64,000 nt of DNA. Origin: Corticimicrobacter populi. GTDB lineage: Bacteria; Pseudomonadota; Gammaproteobacteria; Burkholderiales; Burkholderiaceae_B. Below, one piece after another: positions 34,995 through 42,817 of this stretch (the first letter of the stretch is position 1; each line of letters opens with the position of its first letter). The position numbers were made by a program, and so were the translations under genes. The notes below the pieces were generated by a model that was not told where the DNA came from, ran no database searches, and was given only the letters and a program-made list of their open reading frames with translations. The stretch spans positions 155,133 through 219,132 of the forward strand of contig NZ_QETA01000007.1 in NCBI RefSeq assembly GCF_003123725.1, in the 5' to 3' direction.

Positions 34995-36341
34995 TCACAT
35001 GGGCTGGACATCGCTGCGCACGAGCCGCTGGGCAGCCCAGGCTATGACAATCATGAACACCAACGCGATCAGGAAGTAGCTCAGACGCGCGTCCTGCGAG
35101 GTGTAGTTGGTGAAATAGGCCGACCGCAGCAGTTGCATGCCATGCGCCAGCGGCGACCACAGGACCCAGGGACGGTACTGCTCCGGCAACTGCTCCGACA
35201 CCAGGAAAACGCTCGAAAACAGTTGCAGGAAACGTTCGATGATCGGCGCCACCCTCAGGAAGAAACGCCAGGTAGTCGAGATCGCACCGAACAGCACGCC
35301 CAACGCCCCGCCAAACACCCCCATCGACACGACGAACATGAGGAAACCGGTCACATGATCCGGCAGCGTGACCAGGTTCAGCGCATGGCCTGCACTGATC
35401 AGCACGCCGAACACCACCAGGTACACCACGGTGTAGAGAAAGGAATGCACGACCGCGCACATCAGCGGCGTCACACCCGGCAGGTTCAGCAGGCCCCGCG
35501 CCGAGACGTAGGCCGTGCTGGTTCTCAGGGTGACCTGGCGAAACATGATCCATGTGGTGGCCCCCACCATCGAAAACGTGAGCACGTCCATGCCCATGAT
35601 GTAGTGTGTGCCCAGGATGATGTACATCGACGTGATCAGCGTCAGCAGCACCACCGGGCCGATCAGGGCCCAGACCAGGGCAAACCGGCTTTCACCGTGC
35701 ATCACCTGCAACTGGTAGATGAAAAGCGCGAACAGGGTGCGCACACCGCCCCCGCCTTCGTCTGCATGGCGCGGCGTGTGCCCCAGGTGCAGGCCACGCA
35801 TGCGGTCGCGCAGGATCGCCAGGTCTCCGGTTTCGGCAGGAGCAAGCGCAATCTCCAGCGCGATATCGTTGCGCGACGCATGGCGTCGCGCCTCCTGCGC
35901 TTCTTCCTGCCTGCGCCGCTGCACGCGTCGCTCGTGCGCCGCATTCAGCCGAAGGTCTTCCTCCACCAGCTTGGCCGGCATGTAGCCAGGCTTGAACACA
36001 TCGACATCCGTGCGGATATCGTGTTCGAGCAGGCGCACGATGAGACGCAGCCGCCGGCGGGAAAAGTCGGCAACCATCTCGTCGGCCCCCTCACGCACAA
36101 CCGCCTCGTCCAGCTCGGACTGGATCGCGTCATACACTGCCCGCCGGGCTGCGACCGAATCGTGCGGCTCGCCCTGCAACCGCGCCAGCAATGGCTTGAA
36201 CAGAACGGCCGGCGACGAGTTGCTGTCGAACAGCGCAGCCGGATCCAGCCGCCACTCGGAGACGCCCGCACCCACGGTGTAGTTGCCGCCCTGTCGGCGC
36301 GAGCGCCAGCCGCGAATGCGGTCCTCATTGCTCGTCGCCAC
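34995..36341 (-). CDS. kpsM: KpsM/CtrC-like ABC-2 permease with a ~200-residue N-terminal extension
   Basis: Inner-membrane permease of a capsule ABC exporter, 448 residues; ordinary KpsM is about 260. Residues about 205-448 are the ABC-2 permease with six membrane segments (FALVWALIGPVVLLTLITS, MDVLTFSMVGATTWIMFRQ, YTVVYLVVFGVLISAG, HVTGFLMFVVSMGVFGGALG) and LWSPLAHGMQLLRSAYF before the last. Residues 1-200 are an added soluble, charged, helical region (ADFSRRRLRLIVRLLEHDI, RRVQRRRQEEAQEARRHASR) with no Walker motif. It starts 1 bp after the outer-membrane lipoprotein gene. Its ATPase partner here is the motif-less KpsT-like protein. Confidence 0.87.
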   Translation of the reverse strand: MATSNEDRIRGWRSRRQGGNYTVGAGVSEWRLDPAALFDSNSSPAVLFKPLLARLQGEPHDSVAARRAVYDAIQSELDEAVVREGADEMVADFSRRRLRLIVRLLEHDIRTDVDVFKPGYMPAKLVEEDLRLNAAHERRVQRRRQEEAQEARRHASRNDIALEIALAPAETGDLAILRDRMRGLHLGHTPRHADEGGGGVRTLFALFIYQLQVMHGESRFALVWALIGPVVLLTLITSMYIILGTHYIMGMDVLTFSMVGATTWIMFRQVTLRTSTAYVSARGLLNLPGVTPLMCAVVHSFLYTVVYLVVFGVLISAGHALNLVTLPDHVTGFLMFVVSMGVFGGALGVLFGAISTTWRFFLRVAPIIERFLQLFSSVFLVSEQLPEQYRPWVLWSPLAHGMQLLRSAYFTNYTSQDARLSYFLIALVFMIVIAWAAQRLVRSDVQPM

Positions 36342-36342
36342 G

Positions 36343-37506
36343 CTATTCCGGAATCACCGAATTGGTGGGACCCGAACCGCCATCGATCTGGCGTGTCGCG
36401 CTGAAGCCAGCGCTCATCGAGAACCTGAAGGCCGACAAGACCTTCTGGACCTGAGCAAACGGCGCATCCGAGATATAGATCGCTTCTCCCTCGCGCACCG
36501 CGAACTGCCGCGCCATCGCCACCTGTTCAGGCTTGGTGAGATCGAACTGATAGACGACCGGGACGGAGTCCGGCTTGCCGTCCACCCCGGCCTGCGCCGG
36601 CGTGAACAAAAAGACGGAACGCGGGTCCGCAGTCGCACCGTCCAGGCCGCGGGCATCGGCCAGCGCATCCAGCACGGTGTAGTTGCGCTTGCTGATGGCG
36701 ACACGCCCCTGGTTGCCAGCGGCACCCAGCACCGTCAGGTGCTCGCGCGCGTCGCTCGCCGTGATGACATCACCCGCACGCAGCAGGATGTCATTGTCCT
36801 GGTTGCGATAGATATCAGCCAGGCGCACCGAGGCCAGTTGGTTGTCGCGACGCAGCGTGATCACCATCTGCTCGGGGTTCTCCTGCACCGGTGCCGCAAG
36901 CGCCAGCGCACTGCTCAGGCGCTGGGCTGTCTGCGTGATCGGATACATGCCCGGCTTGGTGAGATTGCCCTGAACGGTGACCATCTGGCCGCGTTCGCCC
37001 ACGCGGTTCACCGCCACGTCGGACGCCACAACCAGTTTGCTCAGGCGAGCCACGATGGCATTGCGCAGCGCCGACAACGTCATGCCCGCCGCCTTGAAGT
37101 TGCCCAGGATGGGCACATACAGATCACCCTGAGCGTCGACCTGGTGATTCCCCAGGTTGCTTGCACCCGTGGCATCGGCAGCGAAAACGCCCAGACCATC
37201 ACGCTCCCAGACCGTCACGTTGATCCCGTCGCCAGGCACGAGACGGTCGAAGCCGGCATGTGTCAGGTCGCGATAATGCTGCGGGAAATCCTCGACAGCG
37301 GGCATGCGGCTGGCGCGCACGTGCTCAGGCGTCACCTCCACCACGACCACATCTCTGGCGTCGTTGGCCGCAGTCATCTCGTACAGCATCGGACCAGTAC
37401 GCGGCAACTGACAGCCCGCCACGAACAGGGGGACAAGCACTGCCATGAGCAGTGCCGCCTTGCGTTGCGGCGCAAAGACCGGCGCGTTCTTTTGCATAGC
37501 GTCCAT
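36343..37506 (-). CDS. Outer-membrane polysaccharide export lipoprotein (OPX family, CtrA/KpsD-like)
   Basis: A 387-residue lipoprotein of the Wza/CtrA/KpsD group that forms the outer-membrane exit channel. A lipobox (LFVAGC) ends the signal peptide. The polysaccharide export domain follows (LVPGDGINVTVWERDGL, VDAQGDLYVPILGNFKAAGM), then SLBB-type repeats (GQMVTVQGNLTKPGMYPIT; LRAGDVITASDAREHLTVLG). Its size matches CtrA/BexD rather than the longer KpsD. The start is uncertain: AAAGGAGG sits 16 bp before the ATG at 37506, an ideal distance from a CTG instead; a TTG at 37533 would overlap the glycosyltransferase stop. Confidence 0.88.
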   Translation of the reverse strand: MDAMQKNAPVFAPQRKAALLMAVLVPLFVAGCQLPRTGPMLYEMTAANDARDVVVVEVTPEHVRASRMPAVEDFPQHYRDLTHAGFDRLVPGDGINVTVWERDGLGVFAADATGASNLGNHQVDAQGDLYVPILGNFKAAGMTLSALRNAIVARLSKLVVASDVAVNRVGERGQMVTVQGNLTKPGMYPITQTAQRLSSALALAAPVQENPEQMVITLRRDNQLASVRLADIYRNQDNDILLRAGDVITASDAREHLTVLGAAGNQGRVAISKRNYTVLDALADARGLDGATADPRSVFLFTPAQAGVDGKPDSVPVVYQFDLTKPEQVAMARQFAVREGEAIYISDAPFAQVQKVLSAFRFSMSAGFSATRQIDGGSGPTNSVIPE

Positions 37507-37529
37507 CGTTTCCAGAATCAGGCCTCCTT

Positions 37530-39587
37530 TCAAGCGCGCTTGGCGTCCAGGCCAACGGCGTCCTCGTCATAGCGCAACGCCCCCAGAACAGCCACACACA
37601 GGCTCAGAAACTTGTCCAGCATCGTGTTGAGCGAGAACAGGTCCCGCGCCCGCTGCCGGCTGTGCTGCTTCAACACATCGTTCCCGCGCATCATGTCAAC
37701 GATCGACTCGATCTTGTCGCACGCCTCGTTCAGGTCCGGATGATCGAGATCTTCGATCAGGTGACCCGTCACGTTCTGCACAAAGCACTCGCCCGCGCCG
37801 CCAGCAGGCGTGGACACGACAGGCACGCCCAGCAACTGCGCTTCGATGAGCACATTGGGCAGGCCTTCGAACCGGGACAGCAACACCTTGGCATCCATCT
37901 GCGAATACCAATAGCCCACATGGTTCGACAGCCCGACGAACAGAAAACGGTCGGTCAGGCCGAGGTCTTCCGCCAGCGCCGTCATGCTATCGCTCATGCG
38001 TCCGTCACCAACGATGAAAAAGCGCGCCTGCGGCCGCCGTTTCAGGTATTGCGCGGCAAGCTTGAGCCAGAGCTGCGGTCGTTTGTCAGGTTCGAGGCGA
38101 AAGACGCCGCCGATCGTCTCGGTTGCGTCGGCCGTGCTGGCCTGAAAGGCATTCCACTTCTGTTCGTCCTCGGCCGACGGATGTGTCGCCAACTCGGGCA
38201 CACCGTTGTAGAGAATGTGGAAGCGTTCGATCGGCATGTCGAGCCACTTCGCATATTCCTTGGCTGCCGTCAGACTGTTGCTGCAGAAGTGCACACCCGG
38301 CACCTGCGCCAGGGCACGGTACAACACCGGATACTCTTCGCGGAAGCGGTCCTTGCGGATGTTCGGCGGCAACCCCCGGAACACCAGATGAATGGTGGGC
38401 ACACCCGCCAGCAGCGCAGCCAGCGCGCCGAACAGGCACGTGCCGTCCTGCCACAGACTCACGACATCGAAACCTTGCTCGCGCAACATCGGGGTCAAGC
38501 GCGTGACGCCGTAGTGCACGGGTGGCGGCAGTTGCTCCAGCAGGCGCGTCAGGCTCTCATCCTCCAGCGGTTGGCTGGCCATCGAAATCGCGGGCAAGGC
38601 GTTGATTTCCGTGACCGGTATATTCGCCTTGGTCAGCACGGGCAGGAAGAAATCCTGACCACCTTTCTTGGCCGAGCCGGGCGGTTCGGTGTGCTGCTTC
38701 ACCAGCACCTCGACCTTTTCCGGCCGTACCTCCATGAAGGACGGACGCTGATCGGCAGAGGACGCCATGCGGTGTAGCTCACTCGCCAGCCGGGTCAGCT
38801 GCCGCTCGGCACCGCCAGGCCCCAGGCTGCCGGTCACCAGCGCGATCGAAACCGGGTTCTCGGGCGGCTGGTCCGCCACGCTGCGATTCCGGAAATGCAG
38901 GATCGCGTGCTTCATCGAGACGATCTTGATGTCCTTGCCAGCCAGTGCCGCTTCCGACTCGAATCCCTGGTAGAACGCGACATCGGCAGCCAGGCTGCTG
39001 GCCAATTCGGCCGCCTTGCTGCCAGCCGCGAGCTGATCCGCAACCGGCTGAATCGCCTCGAAGGCATCCAGCAGCAAGCCACGCTTGCGCAGGCGCTTGG
39101 CGAACTCGACGCGAACATTGCGAGCGTCGTACTTGGCGATCAGGCGGCGAAACAGCGCGTCGGACTGCTCGTGTGCGCGTATATCACCCAACAGCTTGGC
39201 CTTGGTGAACAGCTTCTCCGGCTTGCGAGTCAACTTGGGGAAATGCCGGTCGATCAGCGCCAGGGCTGCCTCGACGTTCCGATCCTTGACCAGGCGGGTC
39301 GCGCAATAGCGGATGATCTGGAAATCGCCTGGGTAGTCGCGCAGGAGCGCCGACCACTGCTCGGCCATGCCTTCGTTCAGGCCTGCCGTCTCCTTCAGTC
39401 GCAACAACAGGAAACGAACTTTCGCGTCATCCGGGAAATCGTTCGCCAGCGCCTGAGCGCGCGGCAGGTTCTCCTGCGCCAGCAGCACCCGACCCGACGC
39501 AGCAACGATTTCCTCCAACTGGGCCTGCACCCATTCAAGTGATGAAGCCTCGACGGCGTGTTGCTCGGTAGCGGATAGGCCCGTCAT
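37530..39587 (-). CDS. GT4-family glycosyltransferase with N-terminal helical repeat region
   Basis: A 685-residue protein. The C-terminal half (from about residue 270) is a GT-B fold, family GT4: VTGSLGPGGAERQLTRLASE near the donor/acceptor cleft, FRLEPDKRPQLWLKLA, ARFFIVGDGRM, FVGLSNHVGYWYSQMDAKVL, and the nucleotide-sugar motif SRFEGLPNVLIEAQLLGVP. The first ~240 residues are helical repeats, TPR-like (AREYLPRAQALAND-like, LALIDRHFPKLTRKPEKLF). The ATG at 39587 overlaps the upstream stop (ATGA). As the only sugar transferase of the locus, it probably builds or primes the exported polymer. Confidence 0.87.
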   Translation of the reverse strand: MTGLSATEQHAVEASSLEWVQAQLEEIVAASGRVLLAQENLPRAQALANDFPDDAKVRFLLLRLKETAGLNEGMAEQWSALLRDYPGDFQIIRYCATRLVKDRNVEAALALIDRHFPKLTRKPEKLFTKAKLLGDIRAHEQSDALFRRLIAKYDARNVRVEFAKRLRKRGLLLDAFEAIQPVADQLAAGSKAAELASSLAADVAFYQGFESEAALAGKDIKIVSMKHAILHFRNRSVADQPPENPVSIALVTGSLGPGGAERQLTRLASELHRMASSADQRPSFMEVRPEKVEVLVKQHTEPPGSAKKGGQDFFLPVLTKANIPVTEINALPAISMASQPLEDESLTRLLEQLPPPVHYGVTRLTPMLREQGFDVVSLWQDGTCLFGALAALLAGVPTIHLVFRGLPPNIRKDRFREEYPVLYRALAQVPGVHFCSNSLTAAKEYAKWLDMPIERFHILYNGVPELATHPSAEDEQKWNAFQASTADATETIGGVFRLEPDKRPQLWLKLAAQYLKRRPQARFFIVGDGRMSDSMTALAEDLGLTDRFLFVGLSNHVGYWYSQMDAKVLLSRFEGLPNVLIEAQLLGVPVVSTPAGGAGECFVQNVTGHLIEDLDHPDLNEACDKIESIVDMMRGNDVLKQHSRQRARDLFSLNTMLDKFLSLCVAVLGALRYDEDAVGLDAKRA

Positions 39588-42064
39588 GCAGCCCTCCTGC
39601 GATTTGCCTTGTCGATCCAGACCTGGCAACGCTGGATGTAGCTGTCGAACTGTTCCGGATTCTCCGAACGGGCCTTGAGCGATTGCCAGTAGGGCAAGGC
39701 TTTCTCGAACATATGCAGGCGCATCGCACCAACCGCCGCAGTGCGCAGGCCAATGGCATCATCGGGAACCAGGCCCAGTATCTTCTCGCCAACCGCCAGG
39801 CGCTCGTGGGTGCTCGACGGCTCCAGTGCGCGCACTTCAGCGTACAGAACACCCAGGATGCGCCGCTTCTCATGCGCGACTTCGGACATCTGCGGCCACG
39901 ATTGCTCCACGCGATCCAGCAGGTTCCACGCGGCTTGCGGATCGCCCTCGGCCAGTATCTGGCGCGCGGCACGGATCGAGCGCGGGCCCAGGCGGCCCAA
40001 TTGGCGCTCGGCCTCGTCTTTGGCACTCTGGTCTGCCGACGCATGGTTCAGCACAGCCTTGTAGGCATCGATGGCCTCGCCAAACCAGCCGCCGTTGAAC
40101 GCCACACGCGCATAGTAGAGTTGGGTGCTGAACTGGGCAGATTCGCCCGCCACCGCGCGCTCCAAGTGGAGCATCGCGGTCTTTGTGTCGCCAAGCGCGT
40201 CTGCGGCCCGGCCACGCATCGCATCCAGTTCAGGGAAGTCGACATGCGCATCCAGCGCAATGTCGGTGAGTTCGATCACTTCCTTGTGGTTGCCGGCCAG
40301 GAGCGCGGCCCGCACAGCCAGGCGGGTGGCACGCTCGAAAGCGCGCAGCGCCCGCGTGCTGGCCAGCGTATCGGGGTCGAGCATGCGATGTGCGCAGATC
40401 CGTTCGGCGGCATCGCGCAGGCGGCCTTCTTCCAGTGCCTGGGCACCTTCGGTCGCCCACATGGCCGATTGCGTCTGCAGCCAGAGGCGGATGTCGTCTT
40501 GTTCGCTTCTGACCAGGCCGCTCGATACGGTCAGTGCGGACGCGGCCACCAGGCAACCCCGCCAGGTGGCTTCCTGGACCAGCTCGAACACCTCGGCATC
40601 GCTCAACACGGGCGACTCGGATGCCAGGGCGCGCAGGCTCTCGCGATCCCCCGCGATTAGGCGGTCGCGCCACAACACGGCGAAACTGCGACCATTCGAA
40701 GGCTGCTTCCCTCGTACCTCGCCTACCCAGCGCAGGACGGCCTCCATGTCGCCGCTGGCCTGCAACATCGACAGCACCGTGTCCGCTGCCTCCGTCGTCC
40801 AGGCGTCACTGGCCGACGCCATCCGGAACGCCAGTTTCCAGTGACTCAGCGCCTCGTCCAGATGGCCCAGTTGGGCTGCAGACGCCGCTGCCACCCGCAG
40901 GATCTCCGGAGTTTCCTTTTCATCGCCAATCAGCCCGACAGACAGTGAATAAGCCAGATCGTAGCGCCCCAGCTTGAAATGGTTGCGCATCAGGATCTGT
41001 TCAGCCTTGCTGCCCGTGGCCACAACGGCACCGGCATTTTCCAGCAGGCCGATCGACTCCTCGTAGGCACCCAGCTCGGACTGCATATGCGCCAGCAGCA
41101 CGACGTGCTCCGGCAGGCCGGGATGGCGGCGCAGCACATCGCGCACGCGGCGCGAGGCCTCGCGGATATCTCCCGATTCCCACACCTTTTCGATACGTTC
41201 GACACTCTCCTCGTGGCCGAGCCTGGCCGATGCCGGTGTAGGCTGGGACACGCTCATCTTCGGGCGCATATAGGCCTTGAACCACTCGGCTCCCAGGCGG
41301 TCCGAGAAGCGCTCCGTATAGTGCGTCAAGTCCAGGCCGCCGTTCTCCATGGCATCGACCTGACCGAACTTGTTCATGACGGCCGTCGGATCGTAACTCG
41401 GCACGCCGATGCGTTGTGCAGCCTCCGTCACGACACGGATCAGCTCCTGACGCGACTCGATGGGCGTGTTGTCAGCGGCCAGTGCGTTGACGTGCGTCAC
41501 GAACACCACCTTGTCCTTGCCCAGCAATTCGACGATCTGCTGCATTTCGGCTTCGATCTCGTCGTCCGACAAATCGCGTTTCACGATACGAGCCAACAGT
41601 TCGCGATCTTCCGCCGGCAGGTTCTTGAAGACCGGATCCTGATCGAGGAAGGCCCGACGCTCGGCCAGCAACTCGGTGGCTGCCTGCGACCAATAGGTCC
41701 GGGTACGGGCGCGGTCTGCGAAGAACTCGGTAAAGTGGCGAGTCAGGTAGTTGGACTGAATGGGGTACCCGTCCAGCGTCAGCAGCTTGCGCGACGACAG
41801 CTCGACCAGGTACAGGTCCGCCGGCATATGCGTGGCACTGTGTGCCTTGCCCACCATGGACGGACGGAAGATCAGGCGCTGCACGTCGGCGGGAATCTCG
41901 CCTTCGCCGAACATGAAACGCGCTTGCTGGAGCGCTTCCGTGCTGGTGTGCACAAAACCATAGTTGCGTCCGAGCTGCAGCTTGAAGGGGTAGCGTGTCA
42001 CGGCATTGCGCAATGGCGTGTGGATTCGGCAAGTGCCAATGGGAGCGATCGTGAAATCAGCCAT
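39584..42064 (-). CDS. Large protein with SGNH/GSCFA-like N-terminal domain and TPR repeats
   Basis: An 826-residue protein, first gene of the capsule-export operon. Residues about 1-265 look like an SGNH or GSCFA-type domain: a starting strand with IGTCRIHTPL in the place of the nucleophile block, VVFVTHVNALA in the middle and the D-x-x-H pair LDLTHYTERF at the end. This would suit a polysaccharide esterase or acyltransferase, but the nucleophile is not certain. Residues about 290-826 are tetratricopeptide-type repeats (VRDVLRRHPGLPEHVVLLAH, YEESIGLLENAGAVV, LGHLDEALSHWKLAF). AAGGA precedes the ATG at 42064. Function is inferred from context only. Confidence 0.65.
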   Translation of the reverse strand: MADFTIAPIGTCRIHTPLRNAVTRYPFKLQLGRNYGFVHTSTEALQQARFMFGEGEIPADVQRLIFRPSMVGKAHSATHMPADLYLVELSSRKLLTLDGYPIQSNYLTRHFTEFFADRARTRTYWSQAATELLAERRAFLDQDPVFKNLPAEDRELLARIVKRDLSDDEIEAEMQQIVELLGKDKVVFVTHVNALAADNTPIESRQELIRVVTEAAQRIGVPSYDPTAVMNKFGQVDAMENGGLDLTHYTERFSDRLGAEWFKAYMRPKMSVSQPTPASARLGHEESVERIEKVWESGDIREASRRVRDVLRRHPGLPEHVVLLAHMQSELGAYEESIGLLENAGAVVATGSKAEQILMRNHFKLGRYDLAYSLSVGLIGDEKETPEILRVAAASAAQLGHLDEALSHWKLAFRMASASDAWTTEAADTVLSMLQASGDMEAVLRWVGEVRGKQPSNGRSFAVLWRDRLIAGDRESLRALASESPVLSDAEVFELVQEATWRGCLVAASALTVSSGLVRSEQDDIRLWLQTQSAMWATEGAQALEEGRLRDAAERICAHRMLDPDTLASTRALRAFERATRLAVRAALLAGNHKEVIELTDIALDAHVDFPELDAMRGRAADALGDTKTAMLHLERAVAGESAQFSTQLYYARVAFNGGWFGEAIDAYKAVLNHASADQSAKDEAERQLGRLGPRSIRAARQILAEGDPQAAWNLLDRVEQSWPQMSEVAHEKRRILGVLYAEVRALEPSSTHERLAVGEKILGLVPDDAIGLRTAAVGAMRLHMFEKALPYWQSLKARSENPEQFDSYIQRCQVWIDKANRRRAA

Positions 42065-42215
42065 TCATATTCCTTGGGAGGGTTAGTGACGGGCTGAACT
42101 TGGAAGTCCAGACAAGGGATCGAAGAGCGTCCGAGCAGACGGGCAAAAAACACAACCAGAAACAATTTTTTGTGCGACGCCCGTTTGGAATCCTGAAACG
42201 TTGCCAAAAAACACT

Positions 42216-42236
42216 GGGTTGGCGCAAAACCAACCC
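42216..42236. repeat. Hairpin GGGTTGG/CCAACCC in the capsule-operon leader
   Basis: Perfect 7-bp stem (42216-42222 and 42230-42236) with loop CGCAAAA, followed on the plus strand by ATTTT. It lies 152 bp upstream of the first capsule gene and may be a leader structure. Confidence 0.5.
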
Positions 42237-42696
42237 ATTTTGGGTGCTTCGGGAATCCTGGTGCACGAATCCTAGGCGCAAAACACCGCAACATTCTTTC
42301 AAAATATTTTTATTGCAGTGCAAATGCGACTTGTTTTATTCGATTTCCGTAAGAGGGGACAAAAACAGGGGATAGAAAGAATTACACTCATTACAGATGC
42401 CTCAAAAAACAAAGGATATAAGCTTATTTTTTGAAAGAACAAAATAGTGACCAATTGATTCCATTCATCCTGCTGCAATACAAGCAAGGCGTATCACACA
42501 GGGCGCAACGGAGTGCCGCTTACCCGGACACTGTCGCAACGCACAAGCACTTGAAACCCTGGTGGAGCGCGTCACGTACGAACCATAAACAGGAACAACT
42601 CGCAAATACAACCCACGTTTCTGGCCACTCAGCCAGAAAACATAAAAATAAGGGACATAACAACAGGCGTTTGCTGCGAACCCTTATCATCACTGG

Positions 42697-42728
42697 AAAA
42701 TAAAAGGGGACAGACCCTTTTTTATTTT
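42697..42728. repeat. GGGGACAGACCC hairpin between AT-rich arms
   Basis: An inverted repeat: AAAAGGG at 42703-42709 pairs with CCCTTTT at 42715-42721 around a short loop, and the arms continue imperfectly as AAAATA… and …TTTATTTT. The GGGGACAGACC core resembles, from memory, short palindromic repeats linked to RAYT-type transposases in several proteobacteria. It could also act as a terminator of leftward or rightward readthrough between the capsule region and gltB. Confidence 0.45.
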
Positions 42729-42730
42729 TG

Positions 42731-42759
42731 TTGCGCTGCGATTTGGCCCGCGGTATTTT
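42731..42759 (+). promoter_or_regulatory. Candidate promoter of gltBD
   Basis: TTGCGC at 42731-42736 and TATTTT at 42754-42759 are separated by exactly 17 bp, 58 bp before the gltB ATG. Both hexamers are imperfect. Confidence 0.35.
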
Positions 42760-42817
42760 TGATTTACTCGCTGGTTTTCCAGTACCGCTCAACCGTGCCT
42801 TGCCAGGAATCGCCGCC

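Larger units (their letters stand above)
42065..42817. other. AT-rich gene-free region upstream of the capsule operon and gltB
   Basis: A 753-bp stretch between the divergent capsule operon and gltB, much lower in GC than its flanks. Open frames in it are short, lack family features and have poor start contexts; I see no gene. It contains several hairpins (42216-42236, 42619-42638, 42703-42721), three GAATCCT-type repeats (about 42188, 42253, 42268), two GGCGCAAAAC repeats (42221 and 42274) and three GGGACA boxes (about 42355, 42650, 42707). No RfaH/JUMPstart (GGCGGTAG) element was found on either strand. It probably holds both promoters and marks the edge of an acquired capsule locus. Confidence 0.6.

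Noticed and set aside
34977..36404. A 475-codon open frame antisense to the kpsM-like gene, and similar long frames antisense to the MFS gene (20062-21525) and the pectate-lyase-like gene (29696-31258)
   Set aside because: All have shadow composition and no recognisable family; the opposite strand encodes clear membrane or beta-helix proteins.
42065..42817. Small open frames of 88-99 codons on both strands in the AT-rich region
   Set aside because: No ribosome-binding sites of quality, no conserved features and mutual overlap; treated as non-coding.
42065..42817. JUMPstart/ops element expected for RfaH-dependent capsule operons
   Set aside because: I looked for GGCGGTAG on both strands of the leader and did not find it.
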